A stretch of 64,000 nt of DNA from positions 3,248,045 through 3,312,044 of the forward strand of contig JALIGW010000058.1 in NCBI GenBank assembly GCA_023053685.1. Reading direction: 5' to 3'. The position numbers and the translations under genes are program-made. Below, one piece after another: positions 54,404 to 63,639 of the stretch. The notes under the pieces are model-generated. The model saw only the letters and a list, made by a program, of their open reading frames with translations. It was not told the origin of the DNA and did no database searches. Position 1 is the stretch's first letter. Each line of letters opens with the position of its first letter. The stretch is from Diadophis punctatus similis (lineage: Eukaryota; Chordata; Lepidosauria; Squamata; Dipsadidae).

Positions 54404-57400
54404 TTACCTTTATAGCATTTGCCTTACCGGGAATCACAATGTCCCCTAAGCCCAGCATGGCGAAATTGTCGGCTTCCAGGCCCTTCTCCAGCAGATCTTG
54501 GGGGAAAACCACTGCAGGGGAAGAACGGGAGAGAAAGAGACGCTGGTTGTGAGAAAGACAAATGGAAAAACCCATCTCAGGCGGAGGAGCCCCTGAAATC
54601 GGCACAAAAGACATTAAAGGACATTTGGTTCTGGGCTGGGAGTGGTCTTTTAGCCTTAGAAAAGTGAAAGCCCCTCCACTCTGCACAGGTCTCCAACCTT
54701 GGCAACTTTAAGACTTGTGGACTTCAACTCCCAGAATTCCTCAGCCAGCTTTGTTAGCTTTGCTGGCTGAGGAATTCTGGGAGTTGAAGTCCACAAGTCT
54801 TAAAGTTGCCAAGGTTGGAGACCCCTGCTAAAGTCTTGGGGAATAGGACCAGGCAGTCCTTGACTTACGACCAGTCACTTAGCGACCGTTCGAAGTTCCA
54901 ACCAACACCCCTAAAAGTATTTACGACCTGGTTTTGAAGTTGTTACGTAAATCACGGCAGCTGTTAAGGGAACCACACGGTCACTAAGTGAATCCGGCTT
55001 CCCCCGTTGACCTTGCTCATCGGAAGGTCGCCAAATGGAATCCCCTGACCCCAGGGACGCTGCAACCGTCATAAATATGAACCAGTTGCCAAGCGGCCGA
55101 ATTTGGATCACGTGACCGCGGGGACGCTGCAACGGTCGTTAAGTGTGAAAAGCGGTCGTACGTCCCTTTTTTCAGTGCCGTTGTAACTTCAAGCGGTCAC
55201 TAAGCGAGCGGGTGCATGCTGAGGACTCCCTGTTATCTTGAAGGCACCTATCTAGTTGGGGAGGGGCTGCCAACTTCAATCAGGGTCAGCTGCCATTAAA
55301 GGTTTGTGGGTGGGGTGGGGGCTCCATAGCTACTCACATTTGATGGGGGCTTCAAATGACTTGGCCACGGTCACCATCACGTTGGTGCCGAAGACCTAGG
55401 AAAGAGGAAAGCAGGATTAAAGAAGAGAGGTGACCGGCAGGCCGCAATCCACCAGGTGCAGCGTGATTGCAAGAGAGTCTGTTTCTTTTTTTCTTTTTAA
55501 TAATTTTTATTGAAATTTACAAATTTAAAAACAAAGCAACATACAAAAAAAACCAACAACATAAAAAGCAAACATATAAATCACACCTACATAAAATATA
55601 ATTCCACTAATACAGCTTTCTGTCATCGGTATTTCCCTTCTCAATTCTACGTTTTCCTAATTATGGCTATTGTTTTATACTTAAACATTTTTTATCTTTA
55701 CTTATTCATTATATACACTATTAGCTGTTAGCTAATAATTATATACTATTATACACACTATATACTATTATATACATTATCTTACAACCATCAAGGTCTG
55801 TTTCTACCATACTTCTGAGGTTTTTGGAGACACGACCTCTTGCGAAGGTTGAGTAGAGTAAGGAATGGGATGGACAGACGTTGAGCTGCAGCCATCTACA
55901 AGACTGGAGGTTCTCACACACCAACCGCCCTTCCCAGTTCATAGTTCCCATTCCACTCCTCCTCCCTGGCTACCATCAAATGTCTGATCCACCACAAGGC
56001 AACATCTTATTTTCCCAGACCAGTTGACTTCCCAAAGCCAGGTAGGCCCCCTACAAGGAGCCGGGTTAAGGAGAATCTCCTGCAAACTGTACAGGGGACG
56101 GTGAGTTCTAGTCCTGCCGTAGGGCATGAAAGCTGGCTGGGTGACTGGGCCAATCACAAGGAGAAGATGAGTTCTAGTCCCGCCTTAAATATGAAAGGCG
56201 ATTGGATAATTCTGGGCCAATCACCAGGAGTTGGTGAGTTCTAGTCCCACTTTAACCATGAAAGCCAGCTAGGTGACTTTGGGCCAATCACCAGGGGACT
56301 GTGAGTTCTAGCCCTGCCTTAGGCATGAAAGCCGGTTGGGTGACTTTGGGCCAATCACCAGGAGACGGTGAGTTCTAGTCCCGCCTTAGGCATGAAAGCT
56401 GGCTGGATAATTCTGGGCCAATCACCAGGAGACGGTGAGTTCTAGTCCCGCCTTAGGTATGAAAGCCGGTTGAGTGACTTTGGGCCAATCACCAGGAGAC
56501 GGTGAGTTCTAGTCCTGCCTTAGGCACGAAAGCTGGCTGGATAATTCTGGGCCAATCACCAGGAGACTGTGAGTTCTAGTCCCGCCTTAGGCATGAAAGC
56601 CGGTTGGGTGACTTTGGGCCAATCACCAGGAGACGGTGAGTTCTAGTCCCGCCTTAGGCACGAAAACTGGCTGGATAATTCTGGGCCAATCACCAGGAGA
56701 CGGTGAGTTCTAGTCCCGCCTTAGGCACGAAAACTGGCTGGATAATTCTGGGCCAATCACCAGGAGACGGTGAGTTCTAGTCCCGCCTTAGGCATGAGTG
56801 CTGGCTGGGTGACTTTGGGCCAATCACCAGGAGACAGTGAGTTCTAGTCCCGCCTTAGGCATGAAAGTCGGCTGGGTGACCTTAGGCCAGGCCCTCTTTC
56901 TTAGCCCAACCCACCTCACAGGGTTGTTGCTGTGGGGAAAATTCATCTACCACCTTGAGTTAGTTATAAAAATGATAAAAAGCCAGGTTGAAAAGCTAAT
57001 AAATAAAGAACCAAGAATGTTGCCCACAGGGTCTGCTGAGCCCAGGAACAAACTGTATAAACAGGTGATTTACCCAAAAGACATCGTAGATGAAGAGGCC
57101 TCCAAGGAGGATGCAGCCCGTGCTGACGTTGTTCAGGTGTAACAGCTCCACCCCGTTGAGAGAGAAGGCCAGGCCGAAGAGGTTGTTGGCAATCCAGTGC
57201 TGGGAAAAAAGAGAAGAACTACACTGAACTACGCTTCCTTACCCACATCCCACACTCTTAGTCGGACAGCAATCCAGCCCGTTGGTTCTCCAGATCCTCG
57301 TATCTGCGGCCTGCTCAAGCTGCCCAGCCTCAGAATAACAGAGTTGGAAGGGACCTTGGAGGTCTTCTAGTCCAACCCCCAGCTCAAGCAGGAGACCCTG

Positions 57401-59300
57401 CCCCATTCCAGACAAATGGCGGTCCAATCTCTTCTTGAAAGCCTCCAGTGATGAAGCTCCCACAACTTCTGGTGGCAAGCAGTTCCACTGGTTAATTGTT
57501 TTGTTTGTTTATTTGTGAGATTTATAAACTGCCTCACAGTGCAAGCACTCTCTAAGCGGTTTACACCAGTAAGCAATGTATATTTATATTGCCCCCAACA
57601 ATCTGGGTCCTCATTTTACCTACCTCAGAAGGATGGAAGGCTGAGTCAACCTTGAGCCAGTGAGATTTGAACCGCTGACCTGCGGATCACAGTCAGCTAA
57701 ACTGGCCTGCAGTACCTGCCTCTAACCACTGCGCCACCTCGGCTCATGTTCTCACTGTCAGGAAATTTCTCCTTATTTCTAGGTTGCTTCTCTCCTTGAT
57801 GAGTTTCCATCCGTTGCTTCTTGTCCTACCCTCAGGTGCCTTAGAGAATAGCTTGACTCCCTCTTCTTTGTGGCAACCCCTGAGATATTGGAACACTGCT
57901 ATCCTGTCACCCCTAGTCCATCTTTTCATTAAACTAGCCATGCCCAGTTCCTGCAACCGTTCTTCATATGTTTTAGCCTCCAGTCCCCTCATCATCTTGG
58001 TTGCTCTTCTCTGCACTCTTTCCAGAGTCTCAACTTCTTTTTTATAGTGCGGTGACCAAAACTGGATGCAGTATTCCAAGTGTGGCCTTATCAAGGTATT
58101 ATAAAGTGCTACTGACATTCCATCTGCCTCGCCAGCAGGTCAGCCTACCTTCCTCAGCAGGTACCAGACACCCACAACGCTGCTCACGACCAGGCAGACG
58201 AGATCCTTGGTGTCAAACTCATAGTTCACAATCTCTGCAACGAGACAAAAAAATTTCACAGTCGCTAGTGTGAGGCTATGCTGAAGCTGGCCTACCTAAA
58301 GATCAAGGAGGCCCGTAAGCAAGGTGGTGAAAAATCAGGGATCTTGTTTAAAAGATCCCTTTGGGGGATAGATAAGAAGCAACTGGATCCTTAAGGAAAC
58401 GAAGGAAAAATGTCAGCTGAACCACATTAAAGAAAGTTGGGCTTGAGCCCATGGGAGCCCCGTCCCCAAATCCCACCAACAGCTGCCAAACTTGTCAATC
58501 AACAAGGCAAGAGTAGCTGCCGGTCTCGTCAATCTGCAAAGAAGGAGGTGCCTCTTCCACAAGGGGGGAGGGGAAGTCATTATCATCTTTGAAATATATT
58601 TATAGGTATTCAACTAGGGAGGGAAATTTATGTATGCGTCTGTTTTGTGTTTTTTTTCCTTTTTCTGAACTTTTTGGGTATAGTTTTATCTACTTTTGTT
58701 TTTGTATTCTTTTGGGGGGAGTTTGTATTTTAATGTTTTGAATAAAATAAAAATTGAATAACAAAAAGAAAAATGAAAGCAAGGAATTTGGGAGATTAAA
58801 GGGGTCCTGAAGACCACCCACTCTTCCAGTCTCTATGGATCCAGATTTAGTGGTGTTCATGCCTCTGGTTGGTACCTGCCCGTCTAGTTGTGGTGACGTG
58901 AGTTAAGTATGGATGAGAGTGTGTGTGCATGTGAGAAAGAGCACGTATGTATGTATGTATGTGTATATAAAGGACAGGGCAGGAGAGAATAACTTTATTT
59001 GACCAAGTGTGATTGGACACACAGGGAATTTGTCTCCAGTGCTTAAGCTGTCAGAGTACATACAACAACAAGGGGATAGGTCAAATATCCAAAGATCATA
59101 GTTACAATAATTAATCATAAGATATAACAACATTTGATAAAAGGTGAGAAGGATAATAGCAATACAGCCCTACTACATGGGTAAATATCCTTAGGCTTAA
59201 GACAGTGCTGTGGGAATTAGGTGTTCAGCAATGATGGCACGGGGGGTGGGGGAATGTCTTTGTGTCTAATTGTTTTGGCATGCAATGTCAGATAGATTAG

Positions 59301-59370
<70 letters not shown>

Positions 59371-60450
59371 GTTGGTAGGGAGAGAGCGAGCTTAGATTGG
59401 TAGGTAGCTAGAGAGAGAAATAATAGGTAGGTAGGTAAGCAGATAAGATAGATACTGTATTTTTTGGAGTATAAGACGCACCTTTTTACCCCCAAAAAGA
59501 CGGTGAAAACTTGGGTGCGTCTTATACACCGAATGTAGCCCCACACACCCAGCCACCCCCACCCTTTGGCCTCTGTCTTCCAGCAATTTACCTGTTTGCA
59601 GCAAAGAGGGAAGAGCCTGTTAAACCAAGCAAGTCACTAGCAGCTTCCCGACCTACAACTGATTTGCCACATGGGAAAATGAAAATGAAACTCAAACTGC
59701 AAAGAGGCAAATAGCTGGGAGAGACAGGCAGGTTTTTATTTTCTGCCGAACTGGATGGAAGGGGGTAAGTGAATAACTGTAAATGTCTGTAGAATGTTCA
59801 AATTATTAGACTTATTTTTTAAAGACTGCTTTATTATTGTTCTAGAGCCAGGGGTCTCCAACCTTGGCAACTTTAAGACTTGTGGACTTCAACTCCCAGA
59901 ATTCCACAGCCAGCTTTGTTAGCTTTCCTGGCTGTGGAATTCTGGGAGTTGAAGTCCACAAGTCTTAAAGTTGCCAAGGTTGGAGAGCCCTGTAAATCTA
60001 GACAACAAAATAAAGAAGCTTTTTAAAATAAATGCTTGCTCTGAAGAGGCCCAGTGCTATTGTATCTCCTTTTAAATAATAAAGAATAATGTATACTTCC
60101 AGAAATTTTAATTAATTTTAACAGCTTTGGACAAGTATAGTCTGAAATGTAACAGTGTCCTGTTTAGTATTAGAGTTCAGTTACCTTGGAGTAGATCTAT
60201 TTAAATAATTGGGAGGAGTTAATGTGACTACATTTAAGAAAACTTTCTGGCATAATGTACATTTCTCCAATTCTTTGCTATTTCTATGGGTCAGGCACAC
60301 ATGCACAGAAATACACAGCAAACAGTGTATATCATCTGTGCTGTTTGCTGTTTGGCAAATTGCTGGGAGGCAGAGACCTTTTTTCCTTGTTTTCCTCCCC
60401 CAAAACTAAGATGCGTCTTATACTCCGAAAAATACGATAGATAGATGGAT

Positions 60451-60502
<52 letters not shown>

Positions 60503-60843
60503 TAGATGGATGATGGGTGGATAGACGGATGAATGAATGAATGGATGGATAAATGGATAGACATATAAAGAAATAGTAACTAATAAACTTTTGCTGTTCT
60601 TTTAAATTCACTCATTGGCCGCAACACAACACAGCCAGGAAAGATGGCGAAAGTATTTGTTGCACGGCACTACACAAGCAGACACACAAGGCAGGGAACA
60701 AAGATTCACAGAGGAAATTCTCCAAGTGTTGGCTGAACAAGGGAACAAACTTACCTTCTTTTGCTTCTCCGGAGCCTTGAGTAAAAAGGAGTTGATACTG
60801 CTTGTTGGGAAAGTTGGTTGGGAAAAATTTATTCATCACGGGG
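42818..60843 (-). CDS. HM13: HM13, signal peptide peptidase (nine 3' exons; 5' exons outside the window)
   Basis: SPP is an ER-membrane aspartyl protease of the presenilin type. It cleaves remnant signal peptides and tail anchors within the membrane. Coding exons on the minus strand: 60843-60755, 58234-58149, 57199-57074, 55395-55338, 54511-54428, 53015-52979, 51953-51851, 50109-50024 and 42905-42818. They total 757 nt, about 251 residues of roughly 377, and cover the loop before TM4 to the C-terminus. All introns are GT-AG and all phases join. Catalytic motifs are intact: YD in GLFIYDVFW (TM6), GLGD in MLGLGDIVIPG (TM7) and PAL in QPALLYLVP (TM9). The protein ends KKEK, a KKXX-type ER retrieval signal. 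No stop or frameshift is seen, so the gene looks functional. The region encoding TM1-TM3 is not visible up to 64,000 and must lie beyond it. ID1 lies downstream, as in human. Confidence 0.96.
42990..43510. repeat. 47-bp minisatellite from a palindromic MITE
   Basis: About eight units contain GCTTTAAGATGGGTGGACTT and CCCAGAATTCCCCAGCCAGC; GCTTT starts at 43046, 43093, 43140 and 43187, spaced exactly 47 bp. One inverted unit closes the array. It sits in the last HM13 intron. Confidence 0.85.
43722..44399 (+). pseudogene. Integrase remnant of the chromovirus
   Basis: An open frame covers the HHCC region (first His replaced by Tyr in YDSKLGGHFG; later CATCATRK), then the first two catalytic aspartates (IAMDF, ISDRG). 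The catalytic Glu block AVERTN is present only in another frame (about 44,320-44,380), so a frameshift near 44,290 breaks the core. Confidence 0.9.
44396..44960. mobile_element. Composite insert in chromovirus: CR1 tail, SINE head, other DNA
   Basis: A CR1 tail (44,400-44,457), the reverse of a SINE head (44,460-44,530; AGAGCTCTACCTCTAGGCCA) and a Tigger-like end (44,543-44,572) are followed by unassigned DNA. Confidence 0.65.
45147..45494 (+). mobile_element. Solo LTR, copy 4 (348 bp), nested in the chromovirus
   Basis: It starts TGTCACGATGTGAATATTG and ends CTCCGCTAACA, related to the three minus-strand LTRs but more diverged inside. Perfect 5-bp duplication GGAGA at 45142-45146 and 45495-45499. 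Confidence 0.9.
45620..46035 (+). pseudogene. Chromovirus integrase C-terminus and chromodomain remnant
   Basis: The frame 45,623-45,868 holds LGPKFLGPFPIIKIINPVTV, HPIFHCSVLKP and a proline stretch, ends in TGA, and restarts as a chromodomain (YEVKKILDSR, LIHWKGYP, EATW) that is interrupted by stops. Confidence 0.85.
46140..46530 (+). mobile_element. Probable 3' LTR of the chromovirus
   Basis: Begins TGTCAGGCCGAAGCC after the chromodomain, carries AATAAA (46482) and stops at a SINE. No matching 5' LTR is in the window, so the borders are inferred. Confidence 0.6.
46533..46790 (+). mobile_element. tRNA-derived SINE
   Basis: Head GAGCCGAGGTGGCGCAACAG, box-B-like GTTCAAATC, tail AAACCGCTTAGAGAGTGC and (AATA)n. 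Confidence 0.8.
46791..47352. other. Unassigned DNA in HM13 intron
   Basis: GC-rich, no family motif on either strand. Confidence 0.4.
47355..47990 (-). mobile_element. CR1 LINE tail with hAT-like insert
   Basis: CR1 pieces at 47,358-47,424 and 47,906-47,985 flank the insert 47425-47905. Confidence 0.8.
47425..47905. mobile_element. hAT-like element in CR1, copy 4
   Basis: It starts CAATGATGGCGAACC and ends GGTTCGCTATCACGG. Perfect duplication CCCTACAC (47417-47424 and 47906-47913). It is 481 bp long. Confidence 0.85.
47991..48438. other. Unassigned DNA in HM13 intron
   Basis: No gene or repeat recognised. Confidence 0.4.
48440..48745 (-). mobile_element. CR1 LINE 3' end
   Basis: Tail AGAGTTGGAAGGGACCTTGG at 48,443 and reversed ORF2 to 48,745. 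Confidence 0.8.
49050..49545. repeat. Tandem units with TCC runs
   Basis: Four to five units with GATGATGTTCCCTAGTTGGG and CCAAGCTCAGAGAGCACCA, as at 17.1 kb. Confidence 0.8.
49548..50000. mobile_element. Tigger-like MITE fragments
   Basis: Pieces at 49,553-49,668 and 49,795-49,998 with GTTCGTATTTATGACGGTTG and the end TTAGTCGAGGACTA. It lies directly next to the donor of the 50024-50109 exon. Confidence 0.65.
50024..50109 (-). CDS. HM13: HM13 exon: TM9 with PAL motif
   Basis: The acceptor is TTCCTCAG and the donor CAG|GTGAGT. It encodes PALLYLVPACIGFPLLVALV and KGEVTDLF. PAL packs against the active site in presenilin-type proteases. Confidence 0.97.
50430..51545. repeat. 61-bp minisatellite in HM13 intron
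   Basis: About 18 units of 61 bp contain CTACTACAGATCCTGCTCC and CTTTGGAAGTTCTACACTC; units differ by few bases. Long Leu/Phe/Tyr frames arise because 61 is not a multiple of 3. Confidence 0.95.
51851..51953 (-). CDS. HM13: HM13 exon: TM8
   Basis: The acceptor is CATGGCAG and the donor CAG|GTGAGC. It encodes LKKNTHTYFYTSFVAYIFGL then SVTIFIMHVFKHAQ, that is, TM8 and the start of the loop before PAL. Confidence 0.97.
52095..52905 (-). mobile_element. CR1 LINE 3' end with hAT-like insert (reversed)
   Basis: Tail at 52,096; insert 52159-52544; reversed ORF2 continues to about 52,900. Confidence 0.85.
52159..52544. mobile_element. hAT-like element in CR1, copy 5, opposite orientation
   Basis: Left inner sequence GGCGAACCTATGGCAC equals the right end of copies 1-4, and the right end AAAAAAAGGTTCGCCATCAC equals their left end. 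Perfect duplication CCCTACAC (52151-52158 and 52545-52552). Confidence 0.85.
52979..53015 (-). CDS. HM13: HM13 microexon-sized exon (37 nt), TM7 end
   Basis: The acceptor is CCCTCCAG and the donor CAG|GTAAAT. It encodes IFIALLLRFDI with split codons at both ends, finishing TM7. Phase joins 54428 upstream and 51953 downstream. Confidence 0.95.
53155..53345. mobile_element. Tigger-like MITE, partial
   Basis: Contains AAGTGAGTTTTGCCCCGATT and the GGTTGCAAAAGGGGAT block, then runs into purine repeats. Confidence 0.65.
53346..54405. repeat. GAAA/GGAA purine tract, about 1.06 kb, in HM13 intron
   Basis: An almost pure purine strand of GGAA, GAAA and GGGA variants with short GTGGG interruptions; on the HM13 sense strand it is CTTT/CCTT. 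It ends about 20 bp from the donor of the 54428-54511 exon. Confidence 0.95.
54428..54511 (-). CDS. HM13: HM13 exon: TM7 with catalytic GLGD
   Basis: The acceptor is CCCCTGCAG and the donor CCCG|GTAAGG. It encodes FPQDLLEKGLEADNFAMLGL and GDIVIP; the aspartate of GLGD is the second catalytic residue. A long pyrimidine tract (sense strand) starts about 20 bp after its donor. Confidence 0.97.
54690..54835. mobile_element. Palindromic hAT-type MITE
   Basis: Arms CCAACCTTGGCAACTTTAAG and the inverted copy meet near 54,760. No matching target duplication was found. Confidence 0.8.
54850..55235. mobile_element. Tigger-like MITE
   Basis: Runs from CAGGCAGTCCTTGACTTACG to GCTGAGGACTCCCTG with the typical interior. 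Confidence 0.7.
55338..55395 (-). CDS. HM13: HM13 exon: end of TM6 and following loop
   Basis: The acceptor is TTTCCTAG and the donor GTGAGT. It encodes VFGTNVMVTVAKSFEAPIK and ends in phase 1. The 58-nt length leaves the frame of the next exon correct. Confidence 0.97.
55480..55800. other. AT-rich DNA, possible reversed LINE tail
   Basis: TTTTTATTGAAATTTACAAA at about 55,503 resembles the reverse complement of an L1 tail; the rest is AT-rich unassigned DNA. Confidence 0.4.
56095..56890. repeat. 67-bp minisatellite with CCAAT motifs in HM13 intron
   Basis: About 11-12 units of 67 bp contain GTGAGTTCTAGTCCCGCC, TTAGGCATGAAAGC and GGGCCAATCACCAGGAGAC. Nearly every unit keeps CCAATCA. Confidence 0.95.
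57074..57199 (-). CDS. HM13: HM13 exon: TM5-TM6 with catalytic YD
   Basis: Exactly 42 codons lie between acceptor TTTCCCAG and donor TGG|GTAAAT. It contains HWIANNLFGLAFSLNGVELL and GCILLGGLFIYDVFW; the aspartate of YD is the first catalytic residue. Confidence 0.97.
57325..58118 (-). mobile_element. CR1 LINE 3' end split by a SINE
   Basis: Tail at 57,338; SINE at 57501-57745; the minus strand upstream reads [20 protein letters not shown] and [20 protein letters not shown]. Confidence 0.9.
57501..57745 (-). mobile_element. tRNA-derived SINE inside CR1
   Basis: The minus strand starts GAGCCGAGGTGGCGCAGTGG and ends with AAACCGCTTAGAGAGTGC and an AAT-rich tail. It is the same family as 46533-46790. 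Confidence 0.85.
58149..58234 (-). CDS. HM13: HM13 exon: TM4
   Basis: The acceptor is TTGCAG and the donor GTAGGC. It encodes EIVNYEFDTKDLVCL, then the hydrophobic VVSSVVGVWYLL and RK. It enters in phase 1 and ends on a codon border. Confidence 0.96.
58620..58980. other. Unassigned AT-rich DNA in HM13 intron
   Basis: Includes short (ATGT)n near 58,945. No gene recognised. Confidence 0.4.
58985..59215 (-). mobile_element. LINE 3' end, same family as 25.9 kb
   Basis: The plus strand shows AACTTTATTTGACCAAGTGT, GATTGGACACACAGGGAATT: the reverse of the tail at 25,950-26,000. Confidence 0.7.
59290..59372. repeat. GATA and GA microsatellite
   Basis: (GATA)n then (GA)n and (CAGA)n. Confidence 0.9.
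59452..60436. mobile_element. Mariner-like non-autonomous element, about 980 bp
   Basis: The ends TATTTTTTGGAGTATAAGAC and GTCTTATACTCCGAAAAATA are inverted copies. The inside has no transposase frame and carries a nested palindromic MITE at 59,848-59,993. Confidence 0.75.
59848..59993. mobile_element. Palindromic hAT-type MITE nested in the mariner-like element
   Basis: Arms CAGGGGTCTCCAACCTTGG and the inverted GGTTGGAGAGCCCTG meet near 59,920. Confidence 0.8.
60436..60575. repeat. (GATA)n and (ATGG)n microsatellite
   Basis: TAGA units, then GGATGAATGAATGG-type units, directly next to the mariner-like end. Confidence 0.9.
60755..60843 (-). CDS. HM13: HM13 exon: loop before TM4
   Basis: The exon runs from acceptor CATTTTCAG to donor AAG|GTAAGT and encodes PVMNKFFPTNFPNKQYQLL followed by FTQGSGEAKE. 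It begins with the last base of a serine codon and ends in phase 1. It differs from human by only a few residues as I recall the protein. Confidence 0.96.
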
Positions 60844-60984
60844 CTGAAAATGAGATCGGAGGAAGAGGAAAGGAAGGTGAAAAAGAAGGGAAGGAACCGT
60901 TGTTTTAAAAGGCATAACCAAGAAGGGCAGCTGTATGGAAGGAGAATCAAAATCACACAAAAATACCTTTATAAAGCTAACTAA

Positions 60985-61690
60985 AGGAGTGCCAAATAGT
61001 TAGAGCAGTGTTTCTCAACCTCAGGCACTTTAAGGCAGGGGTCCCCAAACTTGGCAAACTTTAAGATTTGTGGACTTCAACTCCCAGAATTCTCCAGTCG
61101 GCTATGTTAATACAGAAAAAGCAGTGTTATCCCTCCCCTTCCCCACAGCTGGGTGAGAGATCCCATAGGGGATGTGAGGCTATGCACCCCCAAATTCTGC
61201 TCCAGGATTGCCAATCAACAGTTTTCATTAATCATACAAAGAAGACCTTGCAAGATAATTCTTCATTTTTTGGTTGTTAAGGCAGGGCAATGGGTGAACC
61301 ACGCAAGCCAACGTGGAGCCTTATTTGGCACCTGGAGATCAAAATGAAGGCGTTAAAAACTCTTTTTAAAAGGCCGGAAGTCTTGTTTTCAACAGGGAAA
61401 GCTGGCCTCAAAAGATGGCAGATGTTCTCCACCCACAGGTAAATATTCTCATTCGTGATAACGGAGAGGAAGCGCAGCAGCCAACTGGGTGCCCGTTTCC
61501 CATCTGATAAGGCAGTTAACGATTATTAAACTTAAGACTTTGCCAGGATTTTAACCTTTCCTTTATTTGCAATAATCAACTAAGCACCTTTATTTGCAGA
61601 TGATGGGTCCTCCAAAAGTTTTTTTGCTTTCACTGAGCCCAAAGACTTAATTTTCTGCGCTGGTAGAGAAGTGAAAAAACCTATCTAACA
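60985..61690. other. HM13 intron DNA, mostly unassigned
   Basis: A CTCCCAGAATTC-type MITE piece lies at 61,030-61,100. No further HM13 exon was recognised. Confidence 0.45.
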
Positions 61691-61691
61691 A

Positions 61692-63390
61692 AATGAAATT
61701 CAACGTAGAGAAAAGTAAAGTCTTACACTTAGGAAAGGAAGATCAAAAGTACACATATAGACTGGGTGAAACCAGGCTTCATAGCAGTAACTGTGAGAGG
61801 GATCTTGGAGTCTTAGTGGACAACCAGTTAAATAGGAGCCAGCAGTGTGTGGAGGCAGACAAAAAAGCCAATGCAACCCTAAATTGCATCAACAGAGGGA
61901 TACAATCAAGAGCAAGTGGGGTACTAATCAGTGGTGAAATCTAAAAATTTCCCCTACCGGTTCTGTGGGCGTGGCTTGGTGGGCATGTGACTGGGTGGGC
62001 GTGGCTTGGTGGGCATGTGACTGCGTGGGCATGGCTTGGTGGGCATAGTCATGTGACCAGGTGAGCTCAAAAACCAACTTTCACACTTCACACACAAACA
62101 ACACAAAAGCTACACAACTGACTCCTACACAACTGACTCACACACTGCCACAATGCAGAAGCAGCTGGACTTCACACAAAATGGCCCCTGCAACAACAAG
62201 CAGGAACCTCACAGCCACAAAGAGCTCAAAAAGCAACTTTCACACTTTACACAAAAATAACACAAAAGCTACACAACTGACTCACACACAATGCAAAAGC
62301 ACACAAAATGGCCCCTGCAACAACAAGCAGGAACCTCACAGAGCCACAGAGCTCAAAAAGCAGCTTTCACACTTTACACGAAAATAACACAAAAGCTACA
62401 CAACTGACTCCTACACAACTGACTCACACACAATGTAGAAGCAGCTGGACTTCACACAAAATGGCCTCTGCAACAAAGCAGGAACCTTACAGAGTCACAG
62501 TTACAGCGAATAGGTAGTTTAAAAAAATGCTTTTAAAAAGGAAGGGGGAAAAAAGGTTTGGATGATCCTCCTCCCAGCTGATAAGAGTTGGGACTTTTTT
62601 TTTTAACTTTTTAAACCATTTTTTTTACTACCAGCTCCAGGGAATAGGTAATAAAAATGCTTTTTAAAAAGTTTTTTAAAAGGTTCATCAGCTGTGACAA
62701 TCAGCTATGCCGGGACATCATGGAAAACTTTTTTTTTTTACTTTTTAAAAGCATTTTTTACTACTGGTTGGGAGAACCAGAAGTATTTGTTACTAACGGT
62801 TTGGGCGAACCAGCTCAAACCAGTAGCATTTCACCCGATACTAATGCCACTCTATAAAGCCTTAGTAAGGCCACACTTGGAATACTGCATCCAGTTTTGG
62901 TCACCACAATATAAAAAAGAGGTTGAGACTCTAGAAAAAGTGCAGAGAAGAGCAACCAAGATGATCAGGGAACTGGAGGCTAAAACATACGATGAACGGT
63001 TGCAGGAACTGGGCATGGCTAGTCTAGTGAAGAGAAGGACCGGGGAGACATGATAGCAATTTTCCAATACTTGAGGGGCTGCCACAGAGAGGAGGGGGTC
63101 AACCTGTTTTCCAAAGCACCCGAAGGCCAGACAAGGAATAATGGATGGAAACTGAACAAGGAGAGATTCAACCTGGAAATAAGGAGGAATTTTCTGACAG
63201 TGAGAAAGATCAACCAGTGGAACAGAAGTTGCCTTCTGAAGTTGTGGGAGCTTCATCACTGGAGGCTTTCAAGAAGAGACTGGACTGCCATCTGTCAGAA
63301 ATGGTGTAACGTCTCCTGCTTGGGTGGGGGGTTGGACTAGATGACCTATAAGGTCCCTTCCAACTCTGCTAAACTAATCTAATCAAAACA
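61692..63390 (+). mobile_element. CR1 LINE ORF2 3' part, split by a hAT element
   Basis: Plus strand reads KFNVEKSKVLHLGKED, ERDLGVLVDNQLNRSQQC, then after the insert [60 protein letters not shown], then the CR1 tail GGTTGGACTAGATGACC. It is the longest CR1 copy in the window. Confidence 0.92.
61929..62837. mobile_element. hAT-type element inside CR1, with internal tandem repeats
   Basis: It starts CAGTGGTGAAATC and ends GCATTTCACCCG. Flanks GTACTAAT (61921-61928) and ATACTAAT (62838-62845) agree at 7 of 8 bases. The inside has GGGCGTGGCTTGGTGGGCAT repeats and about three units of ACACAAAAGCTACACAACTG type. Confidence 0.85.
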
Positions 63391-63639
63391 TCACAAAAGA
63401 TATGACACTAATCCGATCTCCTAATGAGACCCACAAATCTCCAGCATATTCCGCCCCATGTAAAGGTGACTGTAGAGGTGAAAGTGAAGGTTAATTTCTA
63501 TTTTAACCTCGGCAAAATTGTGGTCTATTATTGTCATTTCATTAATGTTGAATCTCCAGATGTTTTTGGGCTTCCACCCAAGGCTCCTATCACTATTGGT
63601 CCTAACTTTGCTTTCTTTTGCCAAAGTTGTTCTGTTTCT

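Noticed and set aside
53187..54686. 499-residue open frame on the minus strand containing the HM13 GLGD exon
   Set aside because: It reads through the CTTT repeat intron. Splice sites and family alignment show that only 54428-54511 is coding here.
54690..54835. 8-bp target duplication around this palindromic MITE
   Set aside because: Flanks ACTCTGCA and CTAAAGTC do not match.
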